Source: Thiolinea disciformis DSM 14473 (GTDB lineage Bacteria > Pseudomonadota > Gammaproteobacteria > Thiotrichales > Thiotrichaceae). Taken from it: DNA of 64,000 bases. Shown here one piece after another: positions 1 to 10,255 of the stretch (positions are counted from its first letter, which is position 1; each line of letters opens with the position of its first letter). A program made the translations under genes and the position numbers. The stretch covers positions 62,001 to 126,000 of the forward strand of contig NZ_AQVE01000003.1 in the NCBI RefSeq assembly GCF_000371925.1, read 5' to 3'. The notes below the pieces were generated by a model. That model saw only the letters and a program-made list of their open reading frames with translations, was not told the origin of the DNA and ran no database searches.

Positions 1-61
1 AAGCCGTTACCACTAGGCTGAGTATCATAACAAGGCCAAGCTTTTCGATGAAGCCTCGCAT
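1..61 (-). CDS. N-terminus of a membrane or secreted protein (partial)
   Basis: An ATG three bases after the nadC stop opens a frame that runs off the window edge. The 20 visible residues start MRGFIEK and continue into a hydrophobic stretch (LGLVMILSLVVTA), which looks like a signal peptide or signal anchor. The tight spacing to nadC suggests a two-gene transcript. No family can be assigned from 20 residues. Confidence 0.45.
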   Translation of the reverse strand, partial: MRGFIEKLGLVMILSLVVTA

Positions 62-64
62 CAC

Positions 65-910
65 TCAGCTCTTAAAATCGAAGCGCATTGATAAATCAAT
101 AGCTTGTACATGTTTGGTGATTTGCCCCACTGAAATAAAATTCACACCTGTTTCAGCAATAGCTTTCACAGTGGTTAAATTCACACCGCCAGAAGCCTCC
201 AAAGGGATTTTGCCTTGATTAAGCTGCACCGCTTGGCGCATCAAATCCAAACTATAGTCATCCAACATAATAATATCGGCGCGTGCAGCGCTAGCCTCAG
301 CAAATTCGTCTAAATTTTCGGTTTCCACTTCCACCAATAAATGCGGATAAAGGCTGCGCGCTTGTTGTACTGCTGCTGTAATCGAGCCTGCTGAAACAAT
401 ATGATTTTCTTTAATTAAGACACGATCATATAAACCAATACGATGATTAACACCACCGCCACAGAGTACGGCATATTTCTGTGCCAGACGTAGACCGGGT
501 AAGGTTTTGCGGGTGTCTAGAATCTTACAAGGGGTATGAGCGATTAAATCTACATAGCGGCGCGTACTGCTAGCAGTACCGGATAAGGTTTGGACAAAAT
601 TTAGTGCACTACGCTCAGCCGTTAACAACGAGCGTGCTGAACCTTGTAACTCGCAAATAACAGCGTTCGCGGCAATGGCATCACCATCTTTAAAATGCCA
701 CTTTACACTGATGCGCCCATCCACTTGCTGGCACACAGCATTAAACCAAGCAACCCCACATAAAACTGCAGCTTCACGGCACAATACATAAGCATGGGCT
801 TGGGTTTCAGCAGCAATTAGGCTTGCGGTAACATCACCCGTACCGACATCTTCTGCTAAGGCATTGGCTGCGGACGCAGCAATTTGTTCAGGACTAATAG
901 AGAGCAGCAT
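65..910 (-). CDS. nadC: Nicotinate-nucleotide pyrophosphorylase (quinolinate phosphoribosyltransferase)
   Basis: Converts quinolinate and PRPP to nicotinate mononucleotide, CO2 and pyrophosphate in cytosolic de novo NAD synthesis. The family signatures are plain (numbered from the GTG at 919): EDVGTGDVT near residues 23-31, DTRKT at about 135-139, GGGVNHR at about 154-160 and KENH at about 170-173, the substrate- and PRPP-binding segments. At about 281 residues it is of normal length. I prefer the ATG at 910 over the upstream GTG at 919, because the only AGG-like ribosome site lies 11 bases before the ATG and just two before the GTG. It is separated from the upstream oxidoreductase gene by a strong terminator, so it probably has its own promoter, and it is followed closely by a small membrane-protein gene. 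Confidence 0.95.
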   Translation of the reverse strand: MLLSISPEQIAASAANALAEDVGTGDVTASLIAAETQAHAYVLCREAAVLCGVAWFNAVCQQVDGRISVKWHFKDGDAIAANAVICELQGSARSLLTAERSALNFVQTLSGTASSTRRYVDLIAHTPCKILDTRKTLPGLRLAQKYAVLCGGGVNHRIGLYDRVLIKENHIVSAGSITAAVQQARSLYPHLLVEVETENLDEFAEASAARADIIMLDDYSLDLMRQAVQLNQGKIPLEASGGVNLTTVKAIAETGVNFISVGQITKHVQAIDLSMRFDFKS

Positions 911-928
911 AGAGCGCACGACCTACAA

Positions 929-962
929 TAAAAAACGGGAAATGCTTATTTAGCATCTCCCG
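929..962 (-). terminator. Rho-independent terminator of the sqr gene
   Basis: Eleven-base arms (CGGGAGATGCT / AGCATTTCCCG on the minus strand, one mismatch) with a five-base loop are followed on the minus strand by TTTTTT. The element sits between the sqr stop at 1009 and the nadC start at 910. Confidence 0.85.
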
Positions 963-1008
963 TCACAAAAGCCCAGACTCCTGATCATCTGGATTCGACT
1001 TATCGATC

Positions 1009-2307
<1,299 letters not shown>

Positions 2308-2482
2308 TTACACGCAAACGCGCGTAGGCTCCTTCTCCAACCATCCGTCTCAGCTTTTTTATTAAGCTCGGATGACAGCATAAATAAAATTGACCGTCAA
2401 CCGCACTATCCCTTAAAACCCTATACCCGTTGTTGATTTAGCGTGTTATGTTCAAGCATTTTGACAATACTCAAATTGGACT

Positions 2483-3631
2483 ATGAATACTGAGGCATCT
2501 CTACCTCTTCAGTTCTATCTGGTTGGCGGTGCGGTGCGCGACCGCCTCATGGGCATTACGGCCAAAGATCGCGATTGGGTGGTCACAGGCGCGACACCCG
2601 ACATCATGCTACAACTAGGCTATCAAGCGGTGGGCAAAGATTTTCCCGTGTTCCTACATCCCGTCACACACGAGGAATATGCCCTTGCTAGAACCGAGCG
2701 CAAAGTCGCACGGGGTTATCATGGCTTTGAAACCTGTAGTGATGCCACTGTAACCCTAAAAGACGATTTACAGCGGCGTGATTTAACGATTAATGCGCTT
2801 GCTGAAGACCAAAATGGGCAAGTGATTGATTATTATGGCGGTTTGAATGATTTAAAACATCGTATCCTGCGTCATGTTTCGCCTGCGTTTGCCGAAGACC
2901 CTGTGCGTATCTTGCGTGTGGCGCGCTTTATGGCACGTTATCGAGGACAAGGTTTTCAGATCGCACCCGAAACCCTAGACCTAATGCGCGAGTTAGTAAC
3001 CACTGGCGAGGTGGATAGTTTAGTCGCAGAGCGCGTCTGGCAGGAATTAGTTAAAGCACTGCAGGAACCCCAGCCTGAAGCTTTTTTCCAAACCTTAGAA
3101 GCGTGTTATGCACTGGCTGTTTTATTTCCTGAGTTGGCCGCTCTCACCACAACGCAACGACAAACCGCCTTAGAAGCCTTACAACGGGCAGTACAACTTA
3201 GTATAAAACCCGAAATTCGTTGGGCAGCTTTAGTGCAGTGCTTGAGTGTAAATGCCATTGAGGCGCTTAGTGGGCGTTATCGTAGTCCAAATAGCTTTCG
3301 TGAATTGGCCTTATTGGCGGCACAATTTACGCCACAGCTTCACTCTCACTTAAGCCAAACTCCTGAACAACAATTAGCCTTATTGGAACAAACCGACGCT
3401 TTTCGTAAACCTGATCGCCTAAAAGATTTGCTAAAAGTGGCACACGCTAGCGACTTGAGCCTTGTAATCAATCAAACTTGGCCAAGCGCAGCGCATATTT
3501 TAAAGCAATTGGATTTATGCCAACAAATTGATATACAAAATATTTTACAACAAGGCTTTAAAGGCGAGGCTATTAAACAGGAAATCCGCCGCCAACGTTT
3601 AGCTTTGCTGGCGGCAGGCAATTATCACTAA
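2483..3631 (+). CDS. cca: CCA-adding tRNA nucleotidyltransferase
   Basis: Adds or repairs the 3' CCA end of tRNAs. It is a class II nucleotidyltransferase with GGAVRD at residues 15-20, DRDW at 29-32, the RRDLTINALA motif at 98-107 and EDPVRILRVARF at 138-149, which is the order seen in the E. coli protein. At 382 residues it is a little shorter than the E. coli enzyme. I see no convincing HD phosphohydrolase motif in the C-terminal half, so the extra phosphatase/phosphodiesterase activities of the multifunctional form may be absent. The ribosome site is weak. The gene is divergent from sqr and convergent with ggt, whose stop lies nine bases away. Confidence 0.93.
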   Translation: MNTEASLPLQFYLVGGAVRDRLMGITAKDRDWVVTGATPDIMLQLGYQAVGKDFPVFLHPVTHEEYALARTERKVARGYHGFETCSDATVTLKDDLQRRDLTINALAEDQNGQVIDYYGGLNDLKHRILRHVSPAFAEDPVRILRVARFMARYRGQGFQIAPETLDLMRELVTTGEVDSLVAERVWQELVKALQEPQPEAFFQTLEACYALAVLFPELAALTTTQRQTALEALQRAVQLSIKPEIRWAALVQCLSVNAIEALSGRYRSPNSFRELALLAAQFTPQLHSHLSQTPEQQLALLEQTDAFRKPDRLKDLLKVAHASDLSLVINQTWPSAAHILKQLDLCQQIDIQNILQQGFKGEAIKQEIRRQRLALLAAGNYH

Positions 3632-3640
3632 CAACTACGT

Positions 3641-5437
3641 TTATTCACCCAGCACAGTGCCATCACGGCGTGGATCAGCGCCGCCTTGAATCCCTTCTGC
3701 GGTATAAACAATACCATGCAGGCCAGAATTCATATTGGTCACATTAACCTTATAGCCTAGCGCTTCTAAGCCCGCTTTCATATCAACGGCCGAAGTCTTC
3801 TCTTCCACATCATAATCACCAAAACGATTGGCTAAATGCGGCATCGCTATGGCTTGCTGTACATCCATGCCCCAATCCAGATGCGCAATAATCGCTTGGG
3901 CGGTGTAGTTAATAATGCGACTTCCCCCGGGAGAACCAATCGCCATATAGGGATTGCCATTTTTAAAGATAATAGTGGGTGACATAGAAGAACGTGGACG
4001 TTTGCCCGGTTCGATACGATTGGCAACGGGCGCTCCATTTTCTTCGGGCTTGAAAGAGAAATCCGTTAGCTCGTTGTTCAATAAAAAGCCGCGTGTCCAT
4101 AAACGTGAGCCAAAGCCATTTTCAATGGTGGTTGTCATAGAAACGATATTACCTTGGGCATCGGCCACCACAAAGTGACTCGTGGATGGTAGTTCCAAAG
4201 GTTCATCATCTGCCCATGCCGCTGCCGCATTCGGCGTTGGATTACCAGGTTCGGTTTTTTCCAAACGCTTACCGTCTTGGAGCAATTTTGCACGCTCTGC
4301 TAAATACGCTTCATTGATCAATGCTTGGGTCGGTACGGGTACAAAATCACTATCTGCAATATAACGGCCGCGATCCGCAAAGGCTAAACGTGAGGCATCA
4401 CCAATCAGTCGCCAACTTTCTGGATTATTCGGGCCGAGTCCTTTTAAATCAAAGGGGCGGAGTAAACCCAAAATCTGCCCTACCGTAATACCGCCAGAAG
4501 TGGGTGGCCCCATACCACAAACATCATGTGCACGATAAGGCACACACACCGTTTCACGCATGGCTACCCGATAACGCTTGAAATCAGCCATGGATAAAGT
4601 GCCCGGACTCACTGGCGACTGGGTAACGGTATCAACAATCGCTTGTCCTAACTCACCGCCATAAAAAGCTTGTACACCTTTTTCAGCGAATAATTTCAAA
4701 GTTTTGGCATATTCTGGATTATCGCGCTTAAAGCCAGCCGGTAATGGTGCTCCCTCTTTAGTAAAGAAATAATCCCTTGTGCCCGCAAACTGCTTTAAAC
4801 CCTCAGCATTTTCGGCAACTTGCTGAGCCATATGATCAGTAACAGTAAAACCATTTTCCGCCAAAACAATCGCGGATTGAAATAAAGAAGGCCAAGGCTT
4901 GCTACCAAACGTACTGTGCATGGCACCCAATAAAGCTGGTGTCCCCGGTGTGCCCACGGATTTACCACCAATCACCGCATCCAAAAATTTTAAAGGTTCG
5001 CCTTTATCATCCAAGAACATCGTGGGCGTTGCCCCCATCGGCGCTGTTTCACGCCCATCTAGGGCATATAATTTTTTTTGTTTATTATCCCAAACCATAG
5101 CAATCGCACCGCCGCCTAAGCCCGAGGACTGTGGTTCGACTAAACCTAAGACTAATTGCACTGCAATTGCAGCATCTACCGCATTACCACCCGCTTGTAA
5201 GACTTCAAAACCAGCTTGTGTGGCATAGGGATTAGCCGTTGCCAACATGAATTTGGAAGCTTTGACCAGTGATTTTTGCTGATTAGTGTCAGCCACTTGG
5301 GGCGCAATCACATCGCTAGTTTGTAAAGCAAAAGCAGTGGGCACTACACCCCATAAAGCACAACATAGACCCAAAGACAAACGACTTAAGCGAGGCAGCT
5401 TAAGCGAAGGACGCTTCAACCGGTGTTGTTTGGACAT
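3641..5437 (-). CDS. ggt: Gamma-glutamyltransferase, periplasmic proenzyme
   Basis: Cleaves the gamma-glutamyl bond of glutathione and related peptides by hydrolysis or transpeptidation. A basic N-terminus and a hydrophobic stretch (about residues 18-38) form a signal peptide for export. The N-terminal nucleophile of the autoprocessed small subunit should be Thr419 in the motif STSHFVVAD. The family segments GRETAP (128-133), the SSMSPT loop and GSPGGSRI are all present, so processing and catalysis should be intact. The length of 598 residues is normal. A strong AGAGGAGAG ribosome site precedes the ATG. It is convergent with cca with almost no intergenic space, so their transcripts may overlap. 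Confidence 0.95.
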   Translation of the reverse strand: MSKQHRLKRPSLKLPRLSRLSLGLCCALWGVVPTAFALQTSDVIAPQVADTNQQKSLVKASKFMLATANPYATQAGFEVLQAGGNAVDAAIAVQLVLGLVEPQSSGLGGGAIAMVWDNKQKKLYALDGRETAPMGATPTMFLDDKGEPLKFLDAVIGGKSVGTPGTPALLGAMHSTFGSKPWPSLFQSAIVLAENGFTVTDHMAQQVAENAEGLKQFAGTRDYFFTKEGAPLPAGFKRDNPEYAKTLKLFAEKGVQAFYGGELGQAIVDTVTQSPVSPGTLSMADFKRYRVAMRETVCVPYRAHDVCGMGPPTSGGITVGQILGLLRPFDLKGLGPNNPESWRLIGDASRLAFADRGRYIADSDFVPVPTQALINEAYLAERAKLLQDGKRLEKTEPGNPTPNAAAAWADDEPLELPSTSHFVVADAQGNIVSMTTTIENGFGSRLWTRGFLLNNELTDFSFKPEENGAPVANRIEPGKRPRSSMSPTIIFKNGNPYMAIGSPGGSRIINYTAQAIIAHLDWGMDVQQAIAMPHLANRFGDYDVEEKTSAVDMKAGLEALGYKVNVTNMNSGLHGIVYTAEGIQGGADPRRDGTVLGE

Positions 5438-5576
5438 AAAGACTCTCCTCTGAAAACTGAGCCAATGCTGAATTGCAGTTTGGCTTACTCAGGTTAGAGC
5501 ATAACGCATTAAAAATCACCAAAGCGCTTTCAGTTAATACTAAACAGGTTCTATTACTTATAGGTAAAAGTCACCT

Positions 5577-5605
5577 CTTGATAAGTGTGCATAAAGCCCG
5601 CATAT
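5577..5605 (+). promoter_or_regulatory. Sigma-32 (heat-shock) promoter of hspQ
   Basis: CTTGATA (5577-5583), a 14-base spacer and CCGCATAT (5598-5605) match the heat-shock consensus CTTGAAA / CCCCATnT with one mismatch in each box. The predicted transcript start lies about 28 bases upstream of the hspQ ATG, and hspQ is a known heat-shock gene in enterobacteria. Confidence 0.7.
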
Positions 5606-5640
5606 TGTGAACATGGGCAAGTTGATATGAATGGAATACG

Positions 5641-5958
5641 ATGAACAAGCAAGCAATCTTCTCCATTGGACAAGTTATTCACCATCGCTTATTTGACTAT
5701 CGCGGTGTGATTTTCGATGTAGATGCTGAATTTAAGGGCAGTGAAGAGTGGTATGAAAAACATACTAAGACAGGCGCTCTACCACGTGATGAACCTTGGT
5801 ATCACGTACTCATTGATGAAGATGGGCGCGTGGCCTATGTTGCACAGCGCAATTTAGAGTCTGACAATTCCGACGATCCTGTCGACCATCCTCTCTTAGA
5901 TAACTTTTTCGTCGGCTATCAAGATGGTCATTATCAATCCCGTCACAGTATTAATTAA
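5641..5958 (+). CDS. hspQ: Heat shock protein HspQ
   Basis: A small cytosolic YccV-family protein. In E. coli it binds hemimethylated DNA, and it has been described as an adaptor or specificity factor for Lon protease. The 105 residues show the family core: FSIGQVIHHRLFDYRGVIFDVD at the N-terminus and PWYHVLIDEDGRVAYVAQRNL in the centre, then an acidic segment and a C-terminal FVGYQDGHY. The full family length is present. It is preceded by a sigma-32-type promoter and followed five bases later by the TauE-like gene, which may be co-transcribed. Residue conservation makes the identification secure; the exact role in this organism is inferred. Confidence 0.93.
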   Translation: MNKQAIFSIGQVIHHRLFDYRGVIFDVDAEFKGSEEWYEKHTKTGALPRDEPWYHVLIDEDGRVAYVAQRNLESDNSDDPVDHPLLDNFFVGYQDGHYQSRHSIN

Positions 5959-5963
5959 TCCTA

Positions 5964-6677
5964 ATGGATTTAGCTGCCCTTGAGTCATCGCGTTATTTAG
6001 CAGCGTTTTTAGTTGGTTTATTAGGCGGTGTTCATTGCTTAGGCATGTGCGGCGGTATTGTGAGCGCCCTAGGTTTTAGCCAAAAACAACACCCAAAGCA
6101 GACCAGCGCTCAGCAGTTCTCTTTGCAATTATCTTATAACCTTGGGCGTATTCTTAGTTATGTGGTCGCAGGTGCACTGGCTGGTGGTTTAGGGGCAGCA
6201 ACCTTATCACTCGCCAACCTACAGCAAGCCCAAGTGCTACTGCAAACTATTGCTGCTTTATTCATGATCGCCTTAGGCTTATACCTTGGTGGCTTTTGGC
6301 ATGGGATTGGCTATGTGGAAAAAGCGGGCATAGGGTTTTGGAAAAAAATTGAACCCTTGGGCCGCCGCTTTATGCCGGTTCAGACTATAAGCCAAGCTTT
6401 GCCATTCGGCATGGTTTGGGGTTGGCTACCGTGTGGCCTAGTCTACAGTATTTTGATTTGGGGCTTATCCGCAGGAAGCGCTTTAGAAGGTGCTTTACTC
6501 ATGCTGGCTTTTGGCTTGGGCACTTTGCCCAATCTTCTAATTATGGGCGCATTGGCTCAACAAGTTACACGTTGGACACGCAAGCTCTGGGTCAAACGTG
6601 CAGCTGGGCTAGTCGTTATTGGGTTTGGCTGGTTGATGCTGTGGCGGGTTTGGCAGGCACTGGCGCCTCCGCCTTAG
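5964..6677 (+). CDS. TauE/SafE (UreH-like) family membrane protein
   Basis: A 237-residue inner-membrane protein with about six transmembrane segments. It carries the family hallmark HCLGMCGG near residue 26, a second half-motif WGWLPCGLVYS around 150 and GLGTLPN near 185. Relatives are annotated as sulfite exporter TauE/SafE or cytochrome-biogenesis-associated UreH/DsbD-like transporters, and several lie beside ccoNOPGHIS. The paired Cys/Met motifs are compatible with metal or thiol handling, but substrate and direction cannot be read from sequence. It follows hspQ by five bases. Its last 62 bases overlap, convergently, the 3' end of a membrane-tethered thioredoxin gene, which fits a shared redox role but does not prove one. 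Confidence 0.8.
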   Translation: MDLAALESSRYLAAFLVGLLGGVHCLGMCGGIVSALGFSQKQHPKQTSAQQFSLQLSYNLGRILSYVVAGALAGGLGAATLSLANLQQAQVLLQTIAALFMIALGLYLGGFWHGIGYVEKAGIGFWKKIEPLGRRFMPVQTISQALPFGMVWGWLPCGLVYSILIWGLSAGSALEGALLMLAFGLGTLPNLLIMGALAQQVTRWTRKLWVKRAAGLVVIGFGWLMLWRVWQALAPPP

Positions 6678-7200
6678 TACTTAACCAATTGTCGGCCAAC
6701 CATAAACGTAAGCGTAAGCCCCAACTCGAGCTAAAACCCACTTCGTGAAAACGAATCCGCCCTTGTCCATCTAAAATATAAGTCGTTGGCAACACTGATA
6801 CCCCATAGGAACGTGCCAACTCCCCTTTAGGATCATGCACGGTTGTCCACTGCTTAATACCTTGTTTTTCCATGTACTTGCTGACATCCGCTTCACTGGC
6901 ATCATCATAAGCAATCGTAATTACCGGCCAGTGCTCCACTACCTTACTGATACCGCCTTGCTCCATTTCGCAGATAGCGCACCAAGTAGCCCAAAAATGC
7001 AGCATCACCGGTTTATCGCGATAATTGGCTAGACTAATAATTTTATTATCTAGCGTTTTTTGACTGAAATCGGGAGCTACCCCGTCGACTAGGTTTTGTT
7101 GTTGCCAAGCGCGAATCCCCCAGATTACCCCTACTACAATGGCCAGCTCCACGATCCATACCCAACGACGTTTTTTCCTAGTTCCCTCTACTTGCCCCAT
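6616..7200 (-). CDS. Membrane-anchored thioredoxin-like protein (TlpA/ScsD type)
   Basis: A periplasm-facing protein-disulfide oxidoreductase. The 194-residue product has a basic N-terminus, one transmembrane anchor (WVWIVELAIVVGVIWGI, about residues 13-29) and a thioredoxin fold with the active site WCAIC. The cis-proline loop VSVLPTTYILD and the ILDGQGRIRFHEVG strand follow. The C-terminal 20 residues are a Pro/Ala/Thr tail. The longer frame opens at 7260, but ATG 7200 is preceded by AGGAAG and gives the natural basic signal-anchor start. Family members reduce or isomerise disulfides in cytochrome c maturation or copper-stress pathways. The 3' end overlaps the convergent TauE-like gene by 62 bases. 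Confidence 0.85.
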   Translation of the reverse strand: MGQVEGTRKKRRWVWIVELAIVVGVIWGIRAWQQQNLVDGVAPDFSQKTLDNKIISLANYRDKPVMLHFWATWCAICEMEQGGISKVVEHWPVITIAYDDASEADVSKYMEKQGIKQWTTVHDPKGELARSYGVSVLPTTYILDGQGRIRFHEVGFSSSWGLRLRLWLADNWLSTKAEAPVPAKPATASTSQTQ

Positions 7201-7311
7201 TGTCGATTTATCTTCCTGATTAATAATTGGGAAAAGCCCTATCAAGCCAAAGGGCAGCAAGCCTGTAAGCTGCCGCCCTTAGCATAGTTTATGTAAGCCC
7301 TATTGCGTATT

Positions 7312-9474
7312 TCAATCTAGCGTTTCGACTACATCGATATAAACTTTAGCTGTGGCTTTATTGCCATATTTGTCCTCTACTGTATAGGTAAAGGTATGAT
7401 CTTCACAGTAACCACTACGTGCTGAGTAAATAATTTTTTGTCTATCATCACTAAAGCGCGTAGAGCCGTAAGCCGGAGGCATATCAACCGATACTAACTT
7501 CAAGCCATCCCCCACATCATTACTCAACACAGGCAAGGTAAACTCTTTCGTCACATATAAACTATCAGGCAGGTAAAACTTGTAACCAGCTTCGCCATTT
7601 TTGCCATCATCGAAAGCAGCCAATGGGGTTGGAGTAAAGGGCGCTGCAACCTGCACAGAAACAGTACCTTCGGCCGTATTGCCCGATTGATTACTAATCC
7701 AATATTTAAAGCTATCGGTTCCTACGAAATCTGCTACAGGTGTATAAACCAACTTGCCATTGACTAGAGCAACCGCGCCACCTTTAACACTGACTTTTTC
7801 GTAATCCACAATGACAATCTGCTCTTTTTTAGCATCATAGTCATTCGCTAATACATCAACCGTGACCGACTTACCCTGTTCTACCTCAATTTTATCATCT
7901 ACTACTGCAACAGGCTTATTGCTCGGATCTTTAATAAAAGAACCGGCGCCTGTCCCTAAGGTGCGATAAGTATCAATAGATTGCTTATATTGAATATTAT
8001 TATGCAACGCTTGACCGACCCAAGCAGGTGGTGAAGGAATAAGCTCTTTGCGCCAAACTACTTGAGGCTGGCTAATCACCCTAACCTCTTCACCGCCAGC
8101 CTCCACCACTTTATCGGTATACTGATTTTCGTAAGTCACGTATTCAATATCAACACGGCGATTTCTGTAGCGTGATTCATCTGTATTGGGATACTTTGGC
8201 TGTGTCTCACCCAATCCGAGTGCCAATAAGGTATCTTGTTGAAAACCTTGTCCAGCCATAAACGCCCGAACCGCAGCTGCGCGTTTTTCTGAAAGCACTT
8301 GATTGGCCTCAGTAGTGCCTAAATCGCAGGTGTTACCCGTAATGCGAATATTACCTTCATAGCCCGTATCGCGAATTCGCGCAATGACGCCGGTTAGACG
8401 CTGCTGGGCGGAAGGACTCAGAACCGCTTTGCCTTTTTCGAAGAAGGTATCAGCTTCTAGCTCCATCGTATGCTTGACTAACTTACGCTCAATTTTGGGC
8501 GCAGTTTTCTTAACAATCTTTTCCGTCTTGCCCGGAATTTCTACCCGCACACGCCGATAACGTTCAGCAGGCTGATAAACACCTTCACCACCAAACTCAT
8601 AGCGATAATTCACATTCCCACGCACATCCGTGCCCTTTTCCTCACCCACTAAACCGCCTTGGGCTTTAGTAATTTCAACATTCGCCCCCACACTATGCGG
8701 CGAATCAATGAAGAACTTTTCAACATTACCGGTTACGGTCATCTGCGCAGGCTTATCTTCCGAGCTGGCATAATCAGATCCCCATTCATAATCAAAACCG
8801 CCTTGAACACGTAATAGAGGATCAGCAAAAAATTTACCAACTCGTCCCCCTACTCCATAGTCATACGCTTTTTCATACACCAATTGTTTAGTATCCGAAG
8901 TCTCGCCTACTAAACGCATATCCGACAGACCTTTGCTGACATTAGCTGACCAAAACATATCTTCGCGCTCTTGCCCGTAGCCCACGCTAATTTTGCCGTC
9001 TTTGGCAGCATTTTGATCATAAGCCCCGAACACTTTATGCACATAACTGGGCTGCCCACGCTCATCGCTCTGTACCCAGTTATGATTGATTTTTGCGCCC
9101 ATGCCAGTGAGCTTATCCTCACCACTCTCAGCGGTCGGATTTAAACCAATCCAAGCCTCCCCGCTGGTATTAGAACTTTCACTCGACGAGAAAGTATGCT
9201 TCACATCGGCACGGCCTTTATATTCTGTATCGAAACCCACGCCAATACGCGTGTCGCCACCGACATAGTTTAAATTGAGGCTATTCGTTTCTTGTGCTTC
9301 ATCCCAAAACCCAGATTCGCTTTGACTCAAAGCGCTCGCTTGCTCAGCAGCATTCATATCCTGTTGATGCGTCACGGGAGCCTTAGCGGATGGCTGACCT
9401 GCTAGTACTGTGGCGGAAGAAAATAGGATGGGCAGAAAAATCCACCCTAAGGATTTGCCCTTATTCTTGTTCAT
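7312..9474 (-). CDS. OmpA-family envelope protein with C-terminal Ig-like domains
   Basis: A 720-residue outer-membrane protein. In order it has a signal peptide (cleavage near VLAG), a region of about 250 residues rich in alternating beta segments that could form a barrel (NLNYVGGDTRIGVGFDTEY onward), and a basic linker. An OmpA/MotB peptidoglycan-binding domain follows (LEADTFFEKGKAVLSPSA to RYRNRRVDIEYV), then two cadherin/Ig-like repeats (VDVLANDYD with GTDSFKYWI; LPVLSNDVGD with HTFTYTVEDKYGN). OmpA domains usually end such proteins, so having Ig-like modules after it is unusual. ATG 9474 follows AGGGG and starts a proper signal peptide; the longer reading from 9522 does not. It is probably structural or adhesive, linking peptidoglycan and outer membrane. 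The barrel assignment is inferred from pattern only. Confidence 0.78.
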   Translation of the reverse strand: MNKNKGKSLGWIFLPILFSSATVLAGQPSAKAPVTHQQDMNAAEQASALSQSESGFWDEAQETNSLNLNYVGGDTRIGVGFDTEYKGRADVKHTFSSSESSNTSGEAWIGLNPTAESGEDKLTGMGAKINHNWVQSDERGQPSYVHKVFGAYDQNAAKDGKISVGYGQEREDMFWSANVSKGLSDMRLVGETSDTKQLVYEKAYDYGVGGRVGKFFADPLLRVQGGFDYEWGSDYASSEDKPAQMTVTGNVEKFFIDSPHSVGANVEITKAQGGLVGEEKGTDVRGNVNYRYEFGGEGVYQPAERYRRVRVEIPGKTEKIVKKTAPKIERKLVKHTMELEADTFFEKGKAVLSPSAQQRLTGVIARIRDTGYEGNIRITGNTCDLGTTEANQVLSEKRAAAVRAFMAGQGFQQDTLLALGLGETQPKYPNTDESRYRNRRVDIEYVTYENQYTDKVVEAGGEEVRVISQPQVVWRKELIPSPPAWVGQALHNNIQYKQSIDTYRTLGTGAGSFIKDPSNKPVAVVDDKIEVEQGKSVTVDVLANDYDAKKEQIVIVDYEKVSVKGGAVALVNGKLVYTPVADFVGTDSFKYWISNQSGNTAEGTVSVQVAAPFTPTPLAAFDDGKNGEAGYKFYLPDSLYVTKEFTLPVLSNDVGDGLKLVSVDMPPAYGSTRFSDDRQKIIYSARSGYCEDHTFTYTVEDKYGNKATAKVYIDVVETLD

Positions 9475-9788
9475 AGCCCCTAATCTCAACTTATCGTTAT
9501 TGTTATGTAGCCCGACCGACAAACCTTTTAAACTTTTATGCTGTATACTGTGCAGTATTCAGGCCACAGAATCCTGTGAATGTTGCAGCTAAACGACAAA
9601 CTACCTGAGTCAGGATGACTCCAAGCTCCTGATTTCAAAGATTTGCATTTATAATGCTACCAGCAGGAATCTTACGAGATGTATGGCAAGTGATCGAATT
9701 TTACCTGACGAACGACACTTTAGACTTACAATCATGCCCCAAACACGCAAGGATGGAGCGTGTTAGCTAACTAAGGCGAGTTATAGCC
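9475..9788. promoter_or_regulatory. Divergent promoter region of the two OmpA loci
   Basis: No gene fits in these 314 bases. On the plus strand TATAAT at 9650-9655 is a perfect -10 element, with a weak -35 (TCCTGA) 17 bases upstream, giving a leader of roughly 130 bases before the ATG at 9789. A perfect 14-base palindrome, ATACTG-TG-CAGTAT, lies at 9545-9558 upstream of the minus-strand gene and may be an operator. Confidence 0.45.
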
Positions 9789-10199
9789 ATGATAAAATCA
9801 TTACAACTCATTCCTTTATTTGGAATTTTGCTATTCATCTATTGGTTTTTTGCCCAAATGAATTATTTTCCAGCACATTTGAACGATGTGCTCTTCACCA
9901 TTCATCTACCATCCAAGGCAAGCTGGAAACCTACTTGGGGTGATATTTGGGTCTTGACAGGCGTATTAGTTCTATATATTGAAGTTTTTAAAGCGACACG
10001 CACGTCAGAAGTGACTATCATTGACCACTTACTATCAACTTGCGTATTAATCGGCTATTTAGTGATCTGGCTGATCTATCCATGGGGAGGAAACTCAGTA
10101 TTCCTGATTTTATCAGCTATGTCCTTTTTAGACGTAATTGCTGGTTTTACAATTACCATCTCAGCAGCACGGCGCGATTTATCGCTAGGCGGAAAATAA
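9789..10199 (+). CDS. Small four-helix membrane protein of unknown function
   Basis: I do not recognise this family. The 136 residues contain about four hydrophobic segments (around residues 5-23, 54-70, 82-99 and 104-126) separated by short polar loops, with a basic C-terminal tail (SAARRDLSLGGK) likely on the cytoplasmic side. A good ribosome site (AAGGCGAG) precedes the ATG. The gene lies 56 bases upstream of the giant coiled-coil OmpA protein on the same strand and probably shares its promoter, so it could assist that envelope system. It has no catalytic motif. Confidence 0.7.
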   Translation: MIKSLQLIPLFGILLFIYWFFAQMNYFPAHLNDVLFTIHLPSKASWKPTWGDIWVLTGVLVLYIEVFKATRTSEVTIIDHLLSTCVLIGYLVIWLIYPWGGNSVFLILSAMSFLDVIAGFTITISAARRDLSLGGK

Positions 10200-10255
10200 T
10201 ACCGCACCATGTTTGACGCTATTAACTACTACTTTTAAATTATGAGGACAACGGT

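Noticed and set aside
9541-9558. LexA box at CTGTATACTGTGCAG
   Set aside because: The spacing does not give CTGT-N8-ACAG; it is a different palindrome.
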